DNA of 64,000 nucleotides from the NCBI GenBank assembly GCA_019634735.1, contig JAHCAT010000004.1, forward strand, positions 1 to 64,000, in the 5' to 3' direction. The stretch comes from Lysobacterales bacterium (lineage in GTDB: Bacteria > Pseudomonadota > Gammaproteobacteria > Xanthomonadales > UBA2363). Of the stretch, positions 19,735-29,058 are shown one piece after another. The position numbers and the translations under genes are program-made. Positions within the stretch are counted from its first letter, which is position 1, and every line of letters begins with the position of its first letter. The notes beneath the pieces are model-generated. The model made no database searches. It had not been told where the DNA came from and saw nothing but the letters and a program-made list of their open reading frames with translations.

Positions 19735-20177
19735 TGCAGCGTGCTCGGCTGGGGACTTGCCCATCGAAACGCCGCGCAGCACGCGACCGAACATCGGCCT
19801 TGAACAACACGACGCCGCGCGATCCGCGCCATGCATCCTGCACACGGTCGAACGGCGCACCCCCGAAGTGGGTGCATGCCCAGTATCTGGTCGAGATCTC
19901 CTGGCCAGCAGCGTGATGACCTGCACGAGCACGGCCGTGATCGGCGACGGCCGTGCAATCCGCGCGCACACACTCGAGTGCCACCCGTTTCCAGGCGGGA
20001 CGACTGCCGGAAAACGCCCGATGCAGGGCCGGGCTGCCAGATCGCTGGTGTGGCGATCGAAGTTTTCGCCCGTCGCCGACAAGCAGCCTGGCCCGCGCGC
20101 GCCGCGGCCTGTGGCCCTGCGGCCACTCCGCAGGCTCGACAGCGCTCTTCAAGTGAACTAGCAAACTACAAGTCTGA
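19735..20177. other. Gene-free stretch between divergent secreted-protein genes
   Basis: No convincing coding sequence, tRNA or known RNA was found in these 443 bases. The open frames crossing it are out of keeping with any protein family. It must contain the minus-strand promoter of the FG-GAP gene, which I could not locate. Confidence 0.5.
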
Positions 20178-20206
20178 TTGACAAACCTATACACGTGTGC
20201 TATCCG
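20178..20206 (+). promoter_or_regulatory. Sigma-70-like promoter of the serine protease gene
   Basis: A perfect -35 TTGACA (20178-20183), a 17-base spacer and a weak -10 TATCCG (20201-20206) are present. The spacer holds the palindrome ACACGTGT (20191-20198), a possible operator. The leader to the ATG at 20336 is about 120 bases. Confidence 0.55.
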
Positions 20207-20335
20207 GCAACTGGGACGGAGTGCCGTGAGGGCGGCCAGGCAGTTGCGGGCATGAGCCCTGAGGGACGGACCGGGGACGCCTTCACGCACGAACGGCTCG
20301 AAGCCGCGCATTCCGCGTCGGCGAAGGAGATCCTC

Positions 20336-21352
20336 ATGTCGGTTTCGGCTCAGCGATCCTGTGGGCAGTTGGTGTCCTGCTCCCCTCCAGCGAATTCTTC
20401 TCCAGGCCTGATCGGGCGAAGAGTGCTTGGCGTGGCTTTCGTCTGGTCGCTGTGCGCGACCGGATGGACAGCGCTTTGGGCATCTCCGCTGGACAATGTC
20501 ATTCGCAACGACGCCGCGGACCAGGAGGCCGTGGAGGCCTACTGGACCGAAGAGCGTCTGAACAACGCCACGCCTCTTCCTGTTCCGGAAGTCTCCGAGG
20601 AGGAGTTCCAACGCCTTCTGCAGCAGGAGGTGGCGCCAAGCGGACCGGTAACCATCCAATCGATGGAGGGCGGCGAGTCGACTGCGAGTACCCCCGGCGT
20701 GCCGGAACGGGCCAACGTGGGCGAGCGCCCGTTCTGGAACGGGGGCAGGCTGTTCTTCACCATGCCCGATGGCAAGGACTACTCCTGCACGGGCGCCTTC
20801 GCGGGGCAGAACAACATCGTCCTGACCGCCGCCCATTGCGTTCGCGACGGACAGACCGGGGCGTGGTACAGGAACTTCAACTTCCGCCGCGCCTACAGCA
20901 ACGGCGGCGGTCAGTCCGTGGGCTGGAACTGCGCGAGCGCCTACTACATGTGGTACACGCCCCCGAACAACTACCGGTACGACTATGCGTTCATCCGAAC
21001 CACGTCCGCTTCGGGCGCCGGCTGGCTCGGATGGAAGACGCAGATCCCCTACACGTCATGGACGGCGATCGGCTATCCGCAGAACTACGGCAGCAACCAG
21101 TACATGTACAAGGTCGTTGGCGACAAGGGACCGATCTCGGGCAACATCGTCCAGATGAACAACAACCCGTTCAACTTCGGCGCCAGCGGGGGCGCGTGGA
21201 TCGCGGAGCTGACGACACCGCATGTGGGCGGCAACTTCGCAGTGGGGGTCAATTCCTTCATCAGAAGCTCCGACCCCGGCAAGATGTGGGGACCGTTGTT
21301 CGATGCGGATTTCGCCGCGCTGTACACGAAGGCGGTGAACTGCACCAACTAG
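20336..21352 (+). CDS. Secreted trypsin-like/V8-type serine protease
   Basis: This is a 338-residue S1-family peptidase. The start at 20336 is fixed by AAGGAGA five bases upstream. The N-terminal membrane/signal segment (VLGVAFVWSLCATGWTALW) is followed by an acidic propeptide-like region of about 80 residues. The triad is His in VLTAAHC, Asp in YDYAFIR and Ser in FGASGGAWIAE. The GASGGAW form resembles S1B/glutamyl-endopeptidase members. It probably acts outside the cell on proteins. Unlike its neighbours it lacks the LFxxGF tail (it ends KAVNCTN). It is followed by a set of hairpins and then by convergent kinase genes. Confidence 0.88.
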   Translation: MSVSAQRSCGQLVSCSPPANSSPGLIGRRVLGVAFVWSLCATGWTALWASPLDNVIRNDAADQEAVEAYWTEERLNNATPLPVPEVSEEEFQRLLQQEVAPSGPVTIQSMEGGESTASTPGVPERANVGERPFWNGGRLFFTMPDGKDYSCTGAFAGQNNIVLTAAHCVRDGQTGAWYRNFNFRRAYSNGGGQSVGWNCASAYYMWYTPPNNYRYDYAFIRTTSASGAGWLGWKTQIPYTSWTAIGYPQNYGSNQYMYKVVGDKGPISGNIVQMNNNPFNFGASGGAWIAELTTPHVGGNFAVGVNSFIRSSDPGKMWGPLFDADFAALYTKAVNCTN

Positions 21353-21359
21353 CAGCTCG

Positions 21360-21524
21360 TTGAAGAACGACCACCCGGGTCGTTCTTCAAGTCGCCTGTC
21401 CGGCGCAGGCCCGCACGCGCTCCCGTCGAATCAACTGCCTACGCGGTTGATTCGACGAGCGGCCATCCATGGCCGCAGCCAGCTGGCCTGGTTTCATCAT
21501 GGGGCCGCAACTGCGGCCTCATGA
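21360..21524. repeat. Four consecutive inverted repeats (hairpin cluster)
   Basis: Four separate perfect or near-perfect inverted repeats follow one another. They are TTGAAGAACGACC with its complement (21360-21390, 13-bp stem); GTCGAATCAAC with its complement (21425-21456, 11 bp); GCGGCCAT-CC-ATGGCCGC (21459-21476); and TCATGGGGCCGC with its complement (21497-21524, one mismatch). None has a T-run. They lie in the 405-bp gap between convergent genes and could act as a two-way terminator or RNA 3' stabiliser. The rest of the gap (21525-21757) shows nothing. Confidence 0.7.
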
Positions 21525-21757
21525 CCGTACCTGGGCTGGGGCAAGCCACGTCGTCGGTGGCGCCGTCACGGAGCCAGGGCGGGGAGGTGTTGGTGCCCCC
21601 GTCCATGCGGCCGGATCCCGCCACCGTGGTCGGGCGCCGGCCGGCGCAGGCAGGTCTTCGCGAAGCTCGGGATGCCGCATCGCGGCAAGTGCAGCAGGCC
21701 AGTCACGGACAAGGACGCAACCCGGCCCGTTGCTGGCGCCGGGCGCGCGTTGCCCGT

Positions 21758-24118
21758 TCAGCAATCCTCTCCGTCGGCTACGGACGCGCAGACCACCAGG
21801 GTCCTGGTGTCCGCCAGCAGCCTGGCCGCCCGCTCGCTGCCCTCGGGCAGGGCGGCCAGGGCGGCTTCGGCCTGGTCGAGACGGGCACGCGCCTCGTCGG
21901 CCTGGTTGCCGCGTGCCAGGGCCTGGGCCAGCACGGCCAGGGCCATGACCTGTTCCTCGGCCGGCCTGGCGAACAGGCGCTCGGCCATGGCGACCGCTTC
22001 TTCGGCGTGCGCCAGTGCGTCCCCGGGCCGATCCACGGTCAGTGCCTGCCGGGTCAGGTTGACCAGGCCGAACACCACCACCGGATGGTCGCCGCGATAG
22101 ACCTGGCGGCGCATCGCCACCGAGCGCTCCAGCAGGTCCAGGGCGCCGGCCTGGTCGCCGCGGTCGCGCGCCAGCAGGGCGCGGTTGTTGAGCAGGATGG
22201 CGATGTCGCGGCTGCCATCCGGGAATTCGCCGGCCAGCAGCGACGCGGCGCGCGCATACAGGTGGTCGGCCTCGTCGAGCCGGTCCAGGCCGTGCAGCGC
22301 CTGGGCCAGGTTGGCGACCATGTTGGCGTGCTCGTGCACGGTGACCTCGACGCCTTGGCGTTCGACCAAGGCCAGGGCCTGCTCGAGGTGCTCGCGCGCC
22401 TCCTCGTAGGCCGAGCGGTTCAGCAGCAGCACGGCCAGGTCGTTGCGGGTCACGGCATCGAGGCTGCTGCGCCGCCGGCCGGTATCGCGCAGGCGCGCCA
22501 GCACCTGATCGAAGGTGGCCTCCGCCTCGCCGCTGCGGCCCTCGTACTCGTGCAGCCAGGCCAGCGCGTGCAGCAGTTGCAGGGTCCGCGGATGGTCCTC
22601 GCCGAGCGCGGCCCGTGCCTGGGCGTGACCGGTTGCCAGTTGCTGCCGGGCCGCCTCCAGGCGGTGGCGGCTGACCATGCTGTAGCCGATCGCGTGGCGG
22701 ATGCCGGCGGCCAGTGCCGGGCGGTCGTCGAAACGCGCACCGACCTGGGCTGCGGCCTCATCCAGGGCCTGCGCGAGCGTCGTCTCCTCGCTGGTGTTGC
22801 CGGGATCGGCGCGGGCCAGAATGTCGAGCAGGAACTGGTTGATGCCCTCGGCGTCGGCGGCGGCGCGCGCGGCCTGGCGGGCCTGGTGCAGGGCCAGCGC
22901 GGTCGCGCCCAGCACCGCGGCCAGGGCCAGGGCGGCGGTGGCGCTGGCCAGACGGTGCCGGCGCAGGAAGCGCGACAGGCGATAGCCGCGGCTGTCGGGA
23001 TGGGCGCTGACCGGGCGGCCATCCAGCCAGCGACGCAGGTCGTCGGCCAGTTCCCGCGCCGAGCCGTAGCGGCGTTCGGCCTCGCGGTGCAGGGCCTTGC
23101 CGGCGATCCGTTCCAGGTCGTTGTCGAAGCGGCTGCGCGCGTTGCCGCGATCCGCCGCAGGCACGGCGCGGGCCAGGCCCTGGGCAAGGCTGGGCGCGGT
23201 CTGCTCGCCGACCCGCCGTTCCGCCTGGGCTGGACTCAGGCCCGCGAGGTCGTGCGGCAGCACCCCGGTGGCCAGCTCGTACAGGATCACGCCCAGCGCG
23301 TAGACATCGGCGCGGGTGGTGATCGCTTCCCCCCGGAGCTGTTCGGGGCTGGCATAGCCGGGCGTCATCGCCTGCACGGCGGTGGCCTCGGGACGGGCGT
23401 CCGGGCGCGCCGGGTCGAGCAGCTTGGCGACGCCAAAGTCGAGCAGGCGCGGCTGGCCGTCGCCGTCGACCAGGATGTTGGCGGGCTTGAGGTCGCGGTG
23501 CACCACCAGGTGCCGGTGCGCGGCCTCGACCGCCTCGCAGACCCGGCACAGCAGGCGCACGCGCGCGCGCAGGTCCAGGCCCTGGGTCTCGCACCAGCGC
23601 GTCAGCGACAGGCCGTCGACGAACTCCATGACCAGGTAGGGCACGCCGTCGGCGGTGCTGCCGGCATCCAGGATGCGGGCGATGTTGGGATGCTGGAGCT
23701 GGGCGAGGATGTCGCGCTCGGCGGCGAAGCGCGCCACCAGGGCCGCGCGCAGCGCGTCGCGTCCGGCCAGGTAGGCCGGCTGCACCAGCTTCACCGCGAC
23801 GTCCTGGCGATAGGCGCCGTCGGCGCGCCGGGCGCGGTAGACCACGCCCATGCCGCCGGCCTCCAGCAGGGCGGTGAGCTGCCACGGGCCCAGGCGCTCG
23901 CCGACCGCCGGCAATTGCGGCAGGGACGATGCCCCGGGGCTTGCCGGCGACTCCAGGAAATTCCCGGCCTGATCGTCGCGTGCCAGCAGGTGTCCCAGGC
24001 GCTTCCGCACGCCGACGCTGACCGGCAGGGCCGCCAGCCAGGCGTCGCGTGCGTCGGCCGGCAGGGCCTGGCCCTCGGCGAGCAGGTCCAGGACCTGGCG
24101 TTCGGTCTCGGCGTCCAT
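21758..24118 (-). CDS. Membrane Ser/Thr protein kinase with TPR sensor domain (module 1)
   Basis: This 786-residue Hanks-type kinase has an N-terminal helical segment. The kinase domain is at about residues 70-340: glycine loop [13 protein letters not shown], catalytic Lys in [18 protein letters not shown] in [10 protein letters not shown], and YASPEQL. A single membrane helix ([20 protein letters not shown]) follows at about residue 390. The remaining 380 residues are TPR-like helical repeats, placed in the periplasm by topology. The sigma factor gene lies six bases upstream, so the pair forms one unit. In related ECF-kinase pairs the kinase switches on the sigma factor by phosphorylation; here that is inference. 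Confidence 0.92.
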   Translation of the reverse strand: MDAETERQVLDLLAEGQALPADARDAWLAALPVSVGVRKRLGHLLARDDQAGNFLESPASPGASSLPQLPAVGERLGPWQLTALLEAGGMGVVYRARRADGAYRQDVAVKLVQPAYLAGRDALRAALVARFAAERDILAQLQHPNIARILDAGSTADGVPYLVMEFVDGLSLTRWCETQGLDLRARVRLLCRVCEAVEAAHRHLVVHRDLKPANILVDGDGQPRLLDFGVAKLLDPARPDARPEATAVQAMTPGYASPEQLRGEAITTRADVYALGVILYELATGVLPHDLAGLSPAQAERRVGEQTAPSLAQGLARAVPAADRGNARSRFDNDLERIAGKALHREAERRYGSARELADDLRRWLDGRPVSAHPDSRGYRLSRFLRRHRLASATAALALAAVLGATALALHQARQAARAAADAEGINQFLLDILARADPGNTSEETTLAQALDEAAAQVGARFDDRPALAAGIRHAIGYSMVSRHRLEAARQQLATGHAQARAALGEDHPRTLQLLHALAWLHEYEGRSGEAEATFDQVLARLRDTGRRRSSLDAVTRNDLAVLLLNRSAYEEAREHLEQALALVERQGVEVTVHEHANMVANLAQALHGLDRLDEADHLYARAASLLAGEFPDGSRDIAILLNNRALLARDRGDQAGALDLLERSVAMRRQVYRGDHPVVVFGLVNLTRQALTVDRPGDALAHAEEAVAMAERLFARPAEEQVMALAVLAQALARGNQADEARARLDQAEAALAALPEGSERAARLLADTRTLVVCASVADGEDC

Positions 24119-24124
24119 CCGGCC

Positions 24125-24676
24125 TCAGTCCGCCAGCGCGTCGTACAGCCAGGTCCGCGCCGCCTGCCAGTGCCGCTTCACGGTGGCCGGCGACATCGCC
24201 ATGGCGGCGGCGGTCTCCTCGATGGTGAGTCCGGCGAAATAGCGCAGCTCGACGATCCGGCCCTTGTCGGCGTCCAGTGCCTCCAGGCGCACCAGGGCAT
24301 CGTCCAGGGCCTCCAGGTCCAGGGCCGGCAGTTCGCCGGCGATGTCGAGCTGGGTCAGCGACAGCCGCTCGCCGCCGTCGCGCTTGGCGGCGTTGCGACG
24401 GCGCGCGTGGTCGACCAGGATCTCGCGCATCAGCCGCGCCGCCACCCGCACGAAGTGGCCGTGGCCCTGCCAGTCGATGCGGGCGACGCCGCCCAGGCGC
24501 AGGAACACCTCGTTGACCAGCGCCGTGGGCTGCAGGGTATGACCGCTGCGCTCGCCGGCGAGCTGGCGCACCGCGGCGGCGCGCAGCTCCGGATAGACGG
24601 CCTCGATCAGCCGGTCGCGCGCGCCCTCGTCGCCGGCGCGCCAGGCCTCGAGCAAGCGGGTCGCCTGGTCGTGCAT
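24125..24676 (-). CDS. ECF sigma factor paired with Ser/Thr kinase (module 1)
   Basis: This is a 183-residue extracytoplasmic-function sigma factor. Region 2 includes HTLQPTALVNEVFLRLGG and VRVAARLMREILVDHARRR. Region 4 is VELRYFAGLTIEETAAAMAM plus the helix SPATVKRHWQAARTWL. No anti-sigma factor gene is present; the kinase gene follows six bases later, as in the kinase-linked ECF groups. It is divergent from the YdeP-type oxidoreductase across 140 bp. Target promoters are unknown. Confidence 0.93.
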   Translation of the reverse strand: MHDQATRLLEAWRAGDEGARDRLIEAVYPELRAAAVRQLAGERSGHTLQPTALVNEVFLRLGGVARIDWQGHGHFVRVAARLMREILVDHARRRNAAKRDGGERLSLTQLDIAGELPALDLEALDDALVRLEALDADKGRIVELRYFAGLTIEETAAAMAMSPATVKRHWQAARTWLYDALAD

Positions 24677-24816
24677 GGCGCCAGTCTAGCCGCGCCCTTT
24701 CGGGAATCCTCAGCTGCTGGCGCGCCGCCGCGGCCGACGCCGCCGTGCAGAGGCGATGGCTGCCCCGCGAGCGGACGCCCTGGGCACCTTTGGCCGGCCG
24801 GCTCTACCATCGGGCC

Positions 24817-27060
24817 ATGACCGACCCGCACCGCCCCTACGACAAGGCCGCCGGCGGCCTCGACGCGCTGCGCAGTTCGCTGAAGGCGCTGCGCGAGCAG
24901 GGCATCGTCGGCAAGGGCGCGCGCACCCTGGCGCGGGTCAACCAGCCCGAAGGCTTCGACTGCCCGGGCTGCGCCTGGCCGGACCGCAATCCGCATTCCA
25001 GTTTCGAGTTCTGCGAGAACGGGGTGAAGGCGGTTGCGGCCGAGGCCACCGCGCGCCGTGCCGACCCGGATTTCTTCGCCCGGCACCCGCTGGCCGAGCT
25101 CGCCGGCTGGGACGATTTCGCCCTGGAGGCGGTCGGGCGGCTGACCCATCCGATGGCCTGGGATGCGGCCAGCGACCGCTACCTGCCGGTGTCCTGGCAA
25201 CAGGCCTTCGAGACCATCGCCGGCGTCCTGCGCGACCTCGACCACCCCGACCAGGCGGCCTTCTACACCTCCGGGCGCACCTCCAACGAGGCCGCCTTCC
25301 TGTACCAGCTGTTCGTCCGCGAGTTCGGCACCAACAACCTGCCGGACTGCTCGAACATGTGCCACGAGCCGACCAGCCTGGCCCTGCCCGAGGTGATCGG
25401 GGTCGGCAAGGGCACGGTGACCCTGGCCGACTTCGAACGCGCCGATGCGATCTTCATCTTCGGCCAGAACCCCGGCAGCAACCATCCGCGCATGCTCGGC
25501 GAGCTGCGCCAGGCGGCGCGTCGCGGCTGCCGCATCGTCGTGTTCAATCCCTTGCGCGAGCGCGGCCTGGAACGCTTCGCCGACCCCAAGCATCCGGTCG
25601 AGCTGGTCACCGGCCGCGGCACCCGGCTGGCCTCGCACTACTACACGGTGCGGGTCGGCGGCGATCTCGCCGCGATCACCGGACTGGCGCGCGCGGTGCT
25701 CGAGGCCGGCGCCATCGACCAGGCGTTCATCGCCGCGCACTGCGCGGGCTTCGACGTCTTCCGCGACGCCGTGCTGGCGACGCCCTGGCCGGACATCGAG
25801 GCCGGCAGCGGCCTGTCGCGCGCGCAGCTCGAGGAGGCCGCCGGCGTCTACATCGACAGCCCGGCGACGATCGCCTGCTGGGGCATGGGCCTGACCCAGC
25901 ACCCGCGCGCGGTCGCCACCATCCAGATGCTGGCCGCCCTGCTGCTGCTGCGCGGCAACATCGGCCGGCCCGGGGCCGGGGCCTGCCCGGTGCGCGGCCA
26001 TTCCAACGTCCAGGGCGACCGCACCATGGGCATCTGGGAGCGGCCGCCGGCGGCCTTCCTGGACCGGCTCGGCGCCGAGTTCGGCTTCCAGCCGCCGCGC
26101 GCGCCGGGCCTGGACACGGTCGGCACCATCGAGGCCATGCACGCCGGCCGGGTCCGGGCCTTCATCGCGATGGGCGGCAACTTCGCGGCCGCCACGCCCG
26201 ACAGCGAGTTCACCCACGCGGCGCTGCGCCGCTGCGCGCTGACCGTGCACGTCGCCACCCGCCTGAACCGCTCGCACCTGGTGCACGGCGAGGCGGCCCT
26301 GTTGCTGCCCTGCCTGGGCCGCACCGAACTGGACCGCGTCGCCGGCCGCCGCCAGGCGGTCAGCGTCGAGGACTCGATGAGCATGGTGCACCTGTCCTCG
26401 GGCATGAACGCACCGGCCTCGCCGCACCTGCTCTCCGAGCCGGCGATCGTCGCCGGCATCGCGCGCGCCACCCTGCCCGGCAGCGCCACGCCCTGGCAGG
26501 CGCTGGCCGACGACTACGACGCGCTGCGCGCGCGCATCGCCCGGGTGGTCGAGGGCTTCGAGGACTTCAATGCCCGGGTGCGGGTGCCGGGCGGCTTCCA
26601 TCTGCGCAACCCGGCGCGCGAGCGCGAGTGGCGCACGCCGGGGGGTCGCGCGCGCTTCATCCACCATGCCCTGCGGGGCGAGGGCGCCGCGGACTCCGGC
26701 GACCTGCTGACCCTGACCACCGTACGCAGCCACGACCAGTACAACACCACGGTGTACGGCTTCGACGACCGCTACCGCGGCATCCACGGCGAGCGCCGGG
26801 TGCTGTTCATCGGCGGTGCCGACCTCGCGCGCCTGGGACTGGCGGCCGGGCAGCGCGTCGACATCGTCTCGGTGTGGCACGACGGCGAGCGGCGGGTGAG
26901 CGGTTTCCGCCTGGTCGAGTACGACATCCCGGCCGGCTGCGTGGCCGCCTACTATCCGGAGACCAACCCGCTGGTGCCGCTGTCGCACCACGCGCAGGGC
27001 GCGCGGACGCCGGCCAGCAAGGCGATCCCGGTGCGCCTGGAAGCGCGGCCGGCGCCATGA
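24817..27060 (+). CDS. FdhF/YdeP-family molybdopterin oxidoreductase
   Basis: This 747-residue cytoplasmic oxidoreductase belongs to the formate-dehydrogenase-alpha-like group of which E. coli YdeP is the known example. The N-terminal Cys motif GFDCPGCAWPD is followed by the typical segments YTSGRTSNEAAFLYQLF, NMCHEPTS, FIFGQNPGSNHPRM and PGAGACPVRGHSNVQGDRTMG. A C-terminal molybdopterin-dinucleotide-binding barrel contains RSHDQYNTTVYG. Length is normal. The start at ATG 24817 suits the family N-terminus; the frame is open further up. The stop overlaps the fdhD start (ATGA), which ties the enzyme to its cofactor-sulfurating partner. The substrate is not known. Confidence 0.93.
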   Translation: MTDPHRPYDKAAGGLDALRSSLKALREQGIVGKGARTLARVNQPEGFDCPGCAWPDRNPHSSFEFCENGVKAVAAEATARRADPDFFARHPLAELAGWDDFALEAVGRLTHPMAWDAASDRYLPVSWQQAFETIAGVLRDLDHPDQAAFYTSGRTSNEAAFLYQLFVREFGTNNLPDCSNMCHEPTSLALPEVIGVGKGTVTLADFERADAIFIFGQNPGSNHPRMLGELRQAARRGCRIVVFNPLRERGLERFADPKHPVELVTGRGTRLASHYYTVRVGGDLAAITGLARAVLEAGAIDQAFIAAHCAGFDVFRDAVLATPWPDIEAGSGLSRAQLEEAAGVYIDSPATIACWGMGLTQHPRAVATIQMLAALLLLRGNIGRPGAGACPVRGHSNVQGDRTMGIWERPPAAFLDRLGAEFGFQPPRAPGLDTVGTIEAMHAGRVRAFIAMGGNFAAATPDSEFTHAALRRCALTVHVATRLNRSHLVHGEAALLLPCLGRTELDRVAGRRQAVSVEDSMSMVHLSSGMNAPASPHLLSEPAIVAGIARATLPGSATPWQALADDYDALRARIARVVEGFEDFNARVRVPGGFHLRNPAREREWRTPGGRARFIHHALRGEGAADSGDLLTLTTVRSHDQYNTTVYGFDDRYRGIHGERRVLFIGGADLARLGLAAGQRVDIVSVWHDGERRVSGFRLVEYDIPAGCVAAYYPETNPLVPLSHHAQGARTPASKAIPVRLEARPAP

Positions 27061-27878
27061 GCGAAGCGGCGGTGCAGCCCGGGCTGGATCGCCTGCCGGG
27101 CGAGCGCCATGAGGCCGGTGCATGCATGGCGGTGCTGGACGAGGTCGCCGTCGAGGTGCCAGTGGTGCTGGTCTACAACGGCCACGACCATGCCGTGCTG
27201 ATGGCCAGCCCGGGCGACCTGGCCGACTTCGCGCTCGGCCATTCGCTGGCCGAGGGCATCGTCGCCGCGCCCGGCGAGCTGGACCTGGTCGATATCCGTG
27301 CCAGCGCAGCCGGCATCGCCGTGCAGATGGCGATCCCGCCGGCGCGCTTCCATGCCCTGGCCGGACGCAACCGCGCGCTGACCGCGCCGGTCGGCTGCGG
27401 GCTGTGCGGTGCCGCCTCGCTGGCCGCGGCGATCCGGCCGACGCCGGCCCTGCCGCCCGGCCCGGTGCCGAGTGCTGCCGAGGTCGCCGCCGCGTTTGCC
27501 GCGTTGCCGGCCCTGCAGGTGCTCAACGCCCGTTGTGGCGGTCTGCATGCCGCCGCCGTGGTGCACGCAGGCGGCCTGCTGGTGCGCGAGGACGTCGGTC
27601 GCCACAACGCCCTGGACAAGGTCATCGGCGCCCGGGCCCGCGCCGGCCTGGACGGCGGCTTCGCCCTGGTCACCTCGCGGGCCTCGCACGAGCTGGTCCA
27701 CAAAACCGCCAGCGCCGGTCTGTCGGCGCTGGCGGCGATCTCGGCGCCGACCACGCTTGCGGTGCGCCTGGCACGGGAAGCCGGGCTGGCGCTGTTCGCC
27801 TTCGCCCGCGGCGGCGCGGTCACCGTCTACAGCCCGGGCGGGGGTGTCGGCACGGCGGATGCGGCAGGCGTTGCCTGA
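27057..27878 (+). CDS. fdhD: FdhD sulfurtransferase for Mo-cofactor maturation
   Basis: This 273-residue protein passes sulfur from a cysteine desulfurase to the Mo cofactor of formate-dehydrogenase-like enzymes. The reactive Cys pair is in VGCGLCGAAS. Other family blocks are DFALGHSLAEGIV, CGGLHAAAVV, VREDVGRHNALDKVIG and TSRASHELVHKTA. Translation should be coupled to the upstream oxidoreductase through the ATGA overlap. Its only visible client here is that enzyme. Confidence 0.95.
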   Translation: MSEAAVQPGLDRLPGERHEAGACMAVLDEVAVEVPVVLVYNGHDHAVLMASPGDLADFALGHSLAEGIVAAPGELDLVDIRASAAGIAVQMAIPPARFHALAGRNRALTAPVGCGLCGAASLAAAIRPTPALPPGPVPSAAEVAAAFAALPALQVLNARCGGLHAAAVVHAGGLLVREDVGRHNALDKVIGARARAGLDGGFALVTSRASHELVHKTASAGLSALAAISAPTTLAVRLAREAGLALFAFARGGAVTVYSPGGGVGTADAAGVA

Positions 27879-27977
27879 GATGTCGTCGGCGCCTGCCCGC
27901 AATGCGCCACTTGCCGCCCGCGGCCTGCCCGGACGGGGCCCCAGGCTGCCGATCCCAGCCCTGACCTGACCACACCC

Positions 27978-28877
27978 ATGGCCCGATTGCCCGCTCTTGC
28001 CGCCCTGACCGTCGCAACGCTCGCCCTCGTCGCCGGCACCGCACGGGCGGCTTCGCCGGCGCCGCCTGCGCCGGATGCCCCGATGGACTGTCGCGCCTGT
28101 GCGGCCTGGAACGCACCGCAGGCGCCGTTCCGCATCCATGGCGACACCTGGTACGTCGGCCCGCGCGGGCTGAGCGTGCTGCTGATCGACACCGGCGCCG
28201 GCCTGGTCCTGCTCGACGGCGCCCTGCCGCAGTCGGCGCCGCAGGTGCTGGACAACCTGCGCAGCCTGGGCTTCGACCCCGCGCAGGTGCGCTGGGTCGT
28301 CAATTCCCACGCCCACTTCGACCACGCCGGCGGCATCGCCGCCCTGGCCGCGGCGACCGGCGCGCGGGTCGCCGCCAGCCCCCAGGGCGCCCGTGCGCTG
28401 GCGCTGGGCGACGCTCTGTCGGGCGATCCGCAGGCCGATCCCACGGGCGGCTCGATGCGCTTCCCGGCGGTGGCCGGCGCGCACGGCCTGGCCGACGGCG
28501 AGTCGATCCGGCTCGGCCGGCTGCGACTCACCGCCCACCACACGCCCGGCCACACGCCCGGCGGCACCACCTGGAGCTGGCGCAGCTGCGAGGGCGCGCA
28601 TTGCCTGGACCTGGTCTATGCCGACAGCCTGACCGCGGTGTCGGCGCCGGACTTCCGCTTCGGTGCCGACCCGCGCGCGCTGGCCGCCTTCCGCGCCAGC
28701 ATCGACAAGGTCGCCGGCCTGCCCTGCGACCTGCTGGTCACCGCCCATCCGGAGGCCTCCGACCTGTTCGGCCGCCAGACCGCCGGCACCCTGGCCGATG
28801 CCTCGTCCTGCCAGCGCCTGGGCGAGCGCTCGCGCCGGGCGCTCGACGACCGCCTGCAACGCGAGGCGGGCGACTGA
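27978..28877 (+). CDS. Subclass B3-type metallo-beta-lactamase
   Basis: This is a 299-residue periplasmic zinc hydrolase. The signal peptide is LAALTVATLALVAGTARA. Zinc ligands are visible: HAHFDH in VVNSHAHFDHAGG, the His of HHTPGHTPGGTTWSW, and a C-terminal His in VTAHPEASDLF. The B3 features WYVGPRGLSVLLIDTGAGL and GGTTW, and the lack of a Cys ligand at the B1/B2 position, favour subclass B3 over glyoxalase-like relatives. It should open the beta-lactam ring, probably as an intrinsic chromosomal enzyme; no mobile element or AmpR-type regulator is adjacent. It lies 99 bp after fdhD on the same strand. Confidence 0.9.
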   Translation: MARLPALAALTVATLALVAGTARAASPAPPAPDAPMDCRACAAWNAPQAPFRIHGDTWYVGPRGLSVLLIDTGAGLVLLDGALPQSAPQVLDNLRSLGFDPAQVRWVVNSHAHFDHAGGIAALAAATGARVAASPQGARALALGDALSGDPQADPTGGSMRFPAVAGAHGLADGESIRLGRLRLTAHHTPGHTPGGTTWSWRSCEGAHCLDLVYADSLTAVSAPDFRFGADPRALAAFRASIDKVAGLPCDLLVTAHPEASDLFGRQTAGTLADASSCQRLGERSRRALDDRLQREAGD

Positions 28878-28969
28878 CGACCGGAATGGCGTCGCGGTCC
28901 GGCCACGACCCTGCGCGAGGCCCGACGCTGGTCAGGCCTCCCGGAAGGACAAGCGAACAGTTCGCGTTC

Positions 28970-29036
28970 CGAATCCCGAATCCGGAACCTGGAACCCAGA
29001 ACGCCTTGGTCCTTGCTCCCCCGGTCCCCGGTCCCC
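28970..29036. repeat. Short heptamer-type intergenic repeat
   Basis: GAATCCC/GAATCCG units are followed by CCCCCGGTCCCCGGTCCCC. This is a small example of the GGGAATC and GGTCCCC heptamers seen at 47563-47857, 53628-53803 and 56043-56119. It lies between convergent genes. Confidence 0.5.
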
Positions 29037-29058
29037 AGCCACTGGGCGACGCCAGTCC

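Noticed and set aside
21360-21524. Integron attC-like sites
   Set aside because: The inverted repeats lack the conserved attC core sites and no integrase or cassette genes are present.
21521-24820. 1099-codon plus-strand frame over kinase 1
   Set aside because: The minus strand carries complete kinase motifs and the ECF sigma factor; the plus frame is Gln/Gly/Ala/Arg-rich noise.
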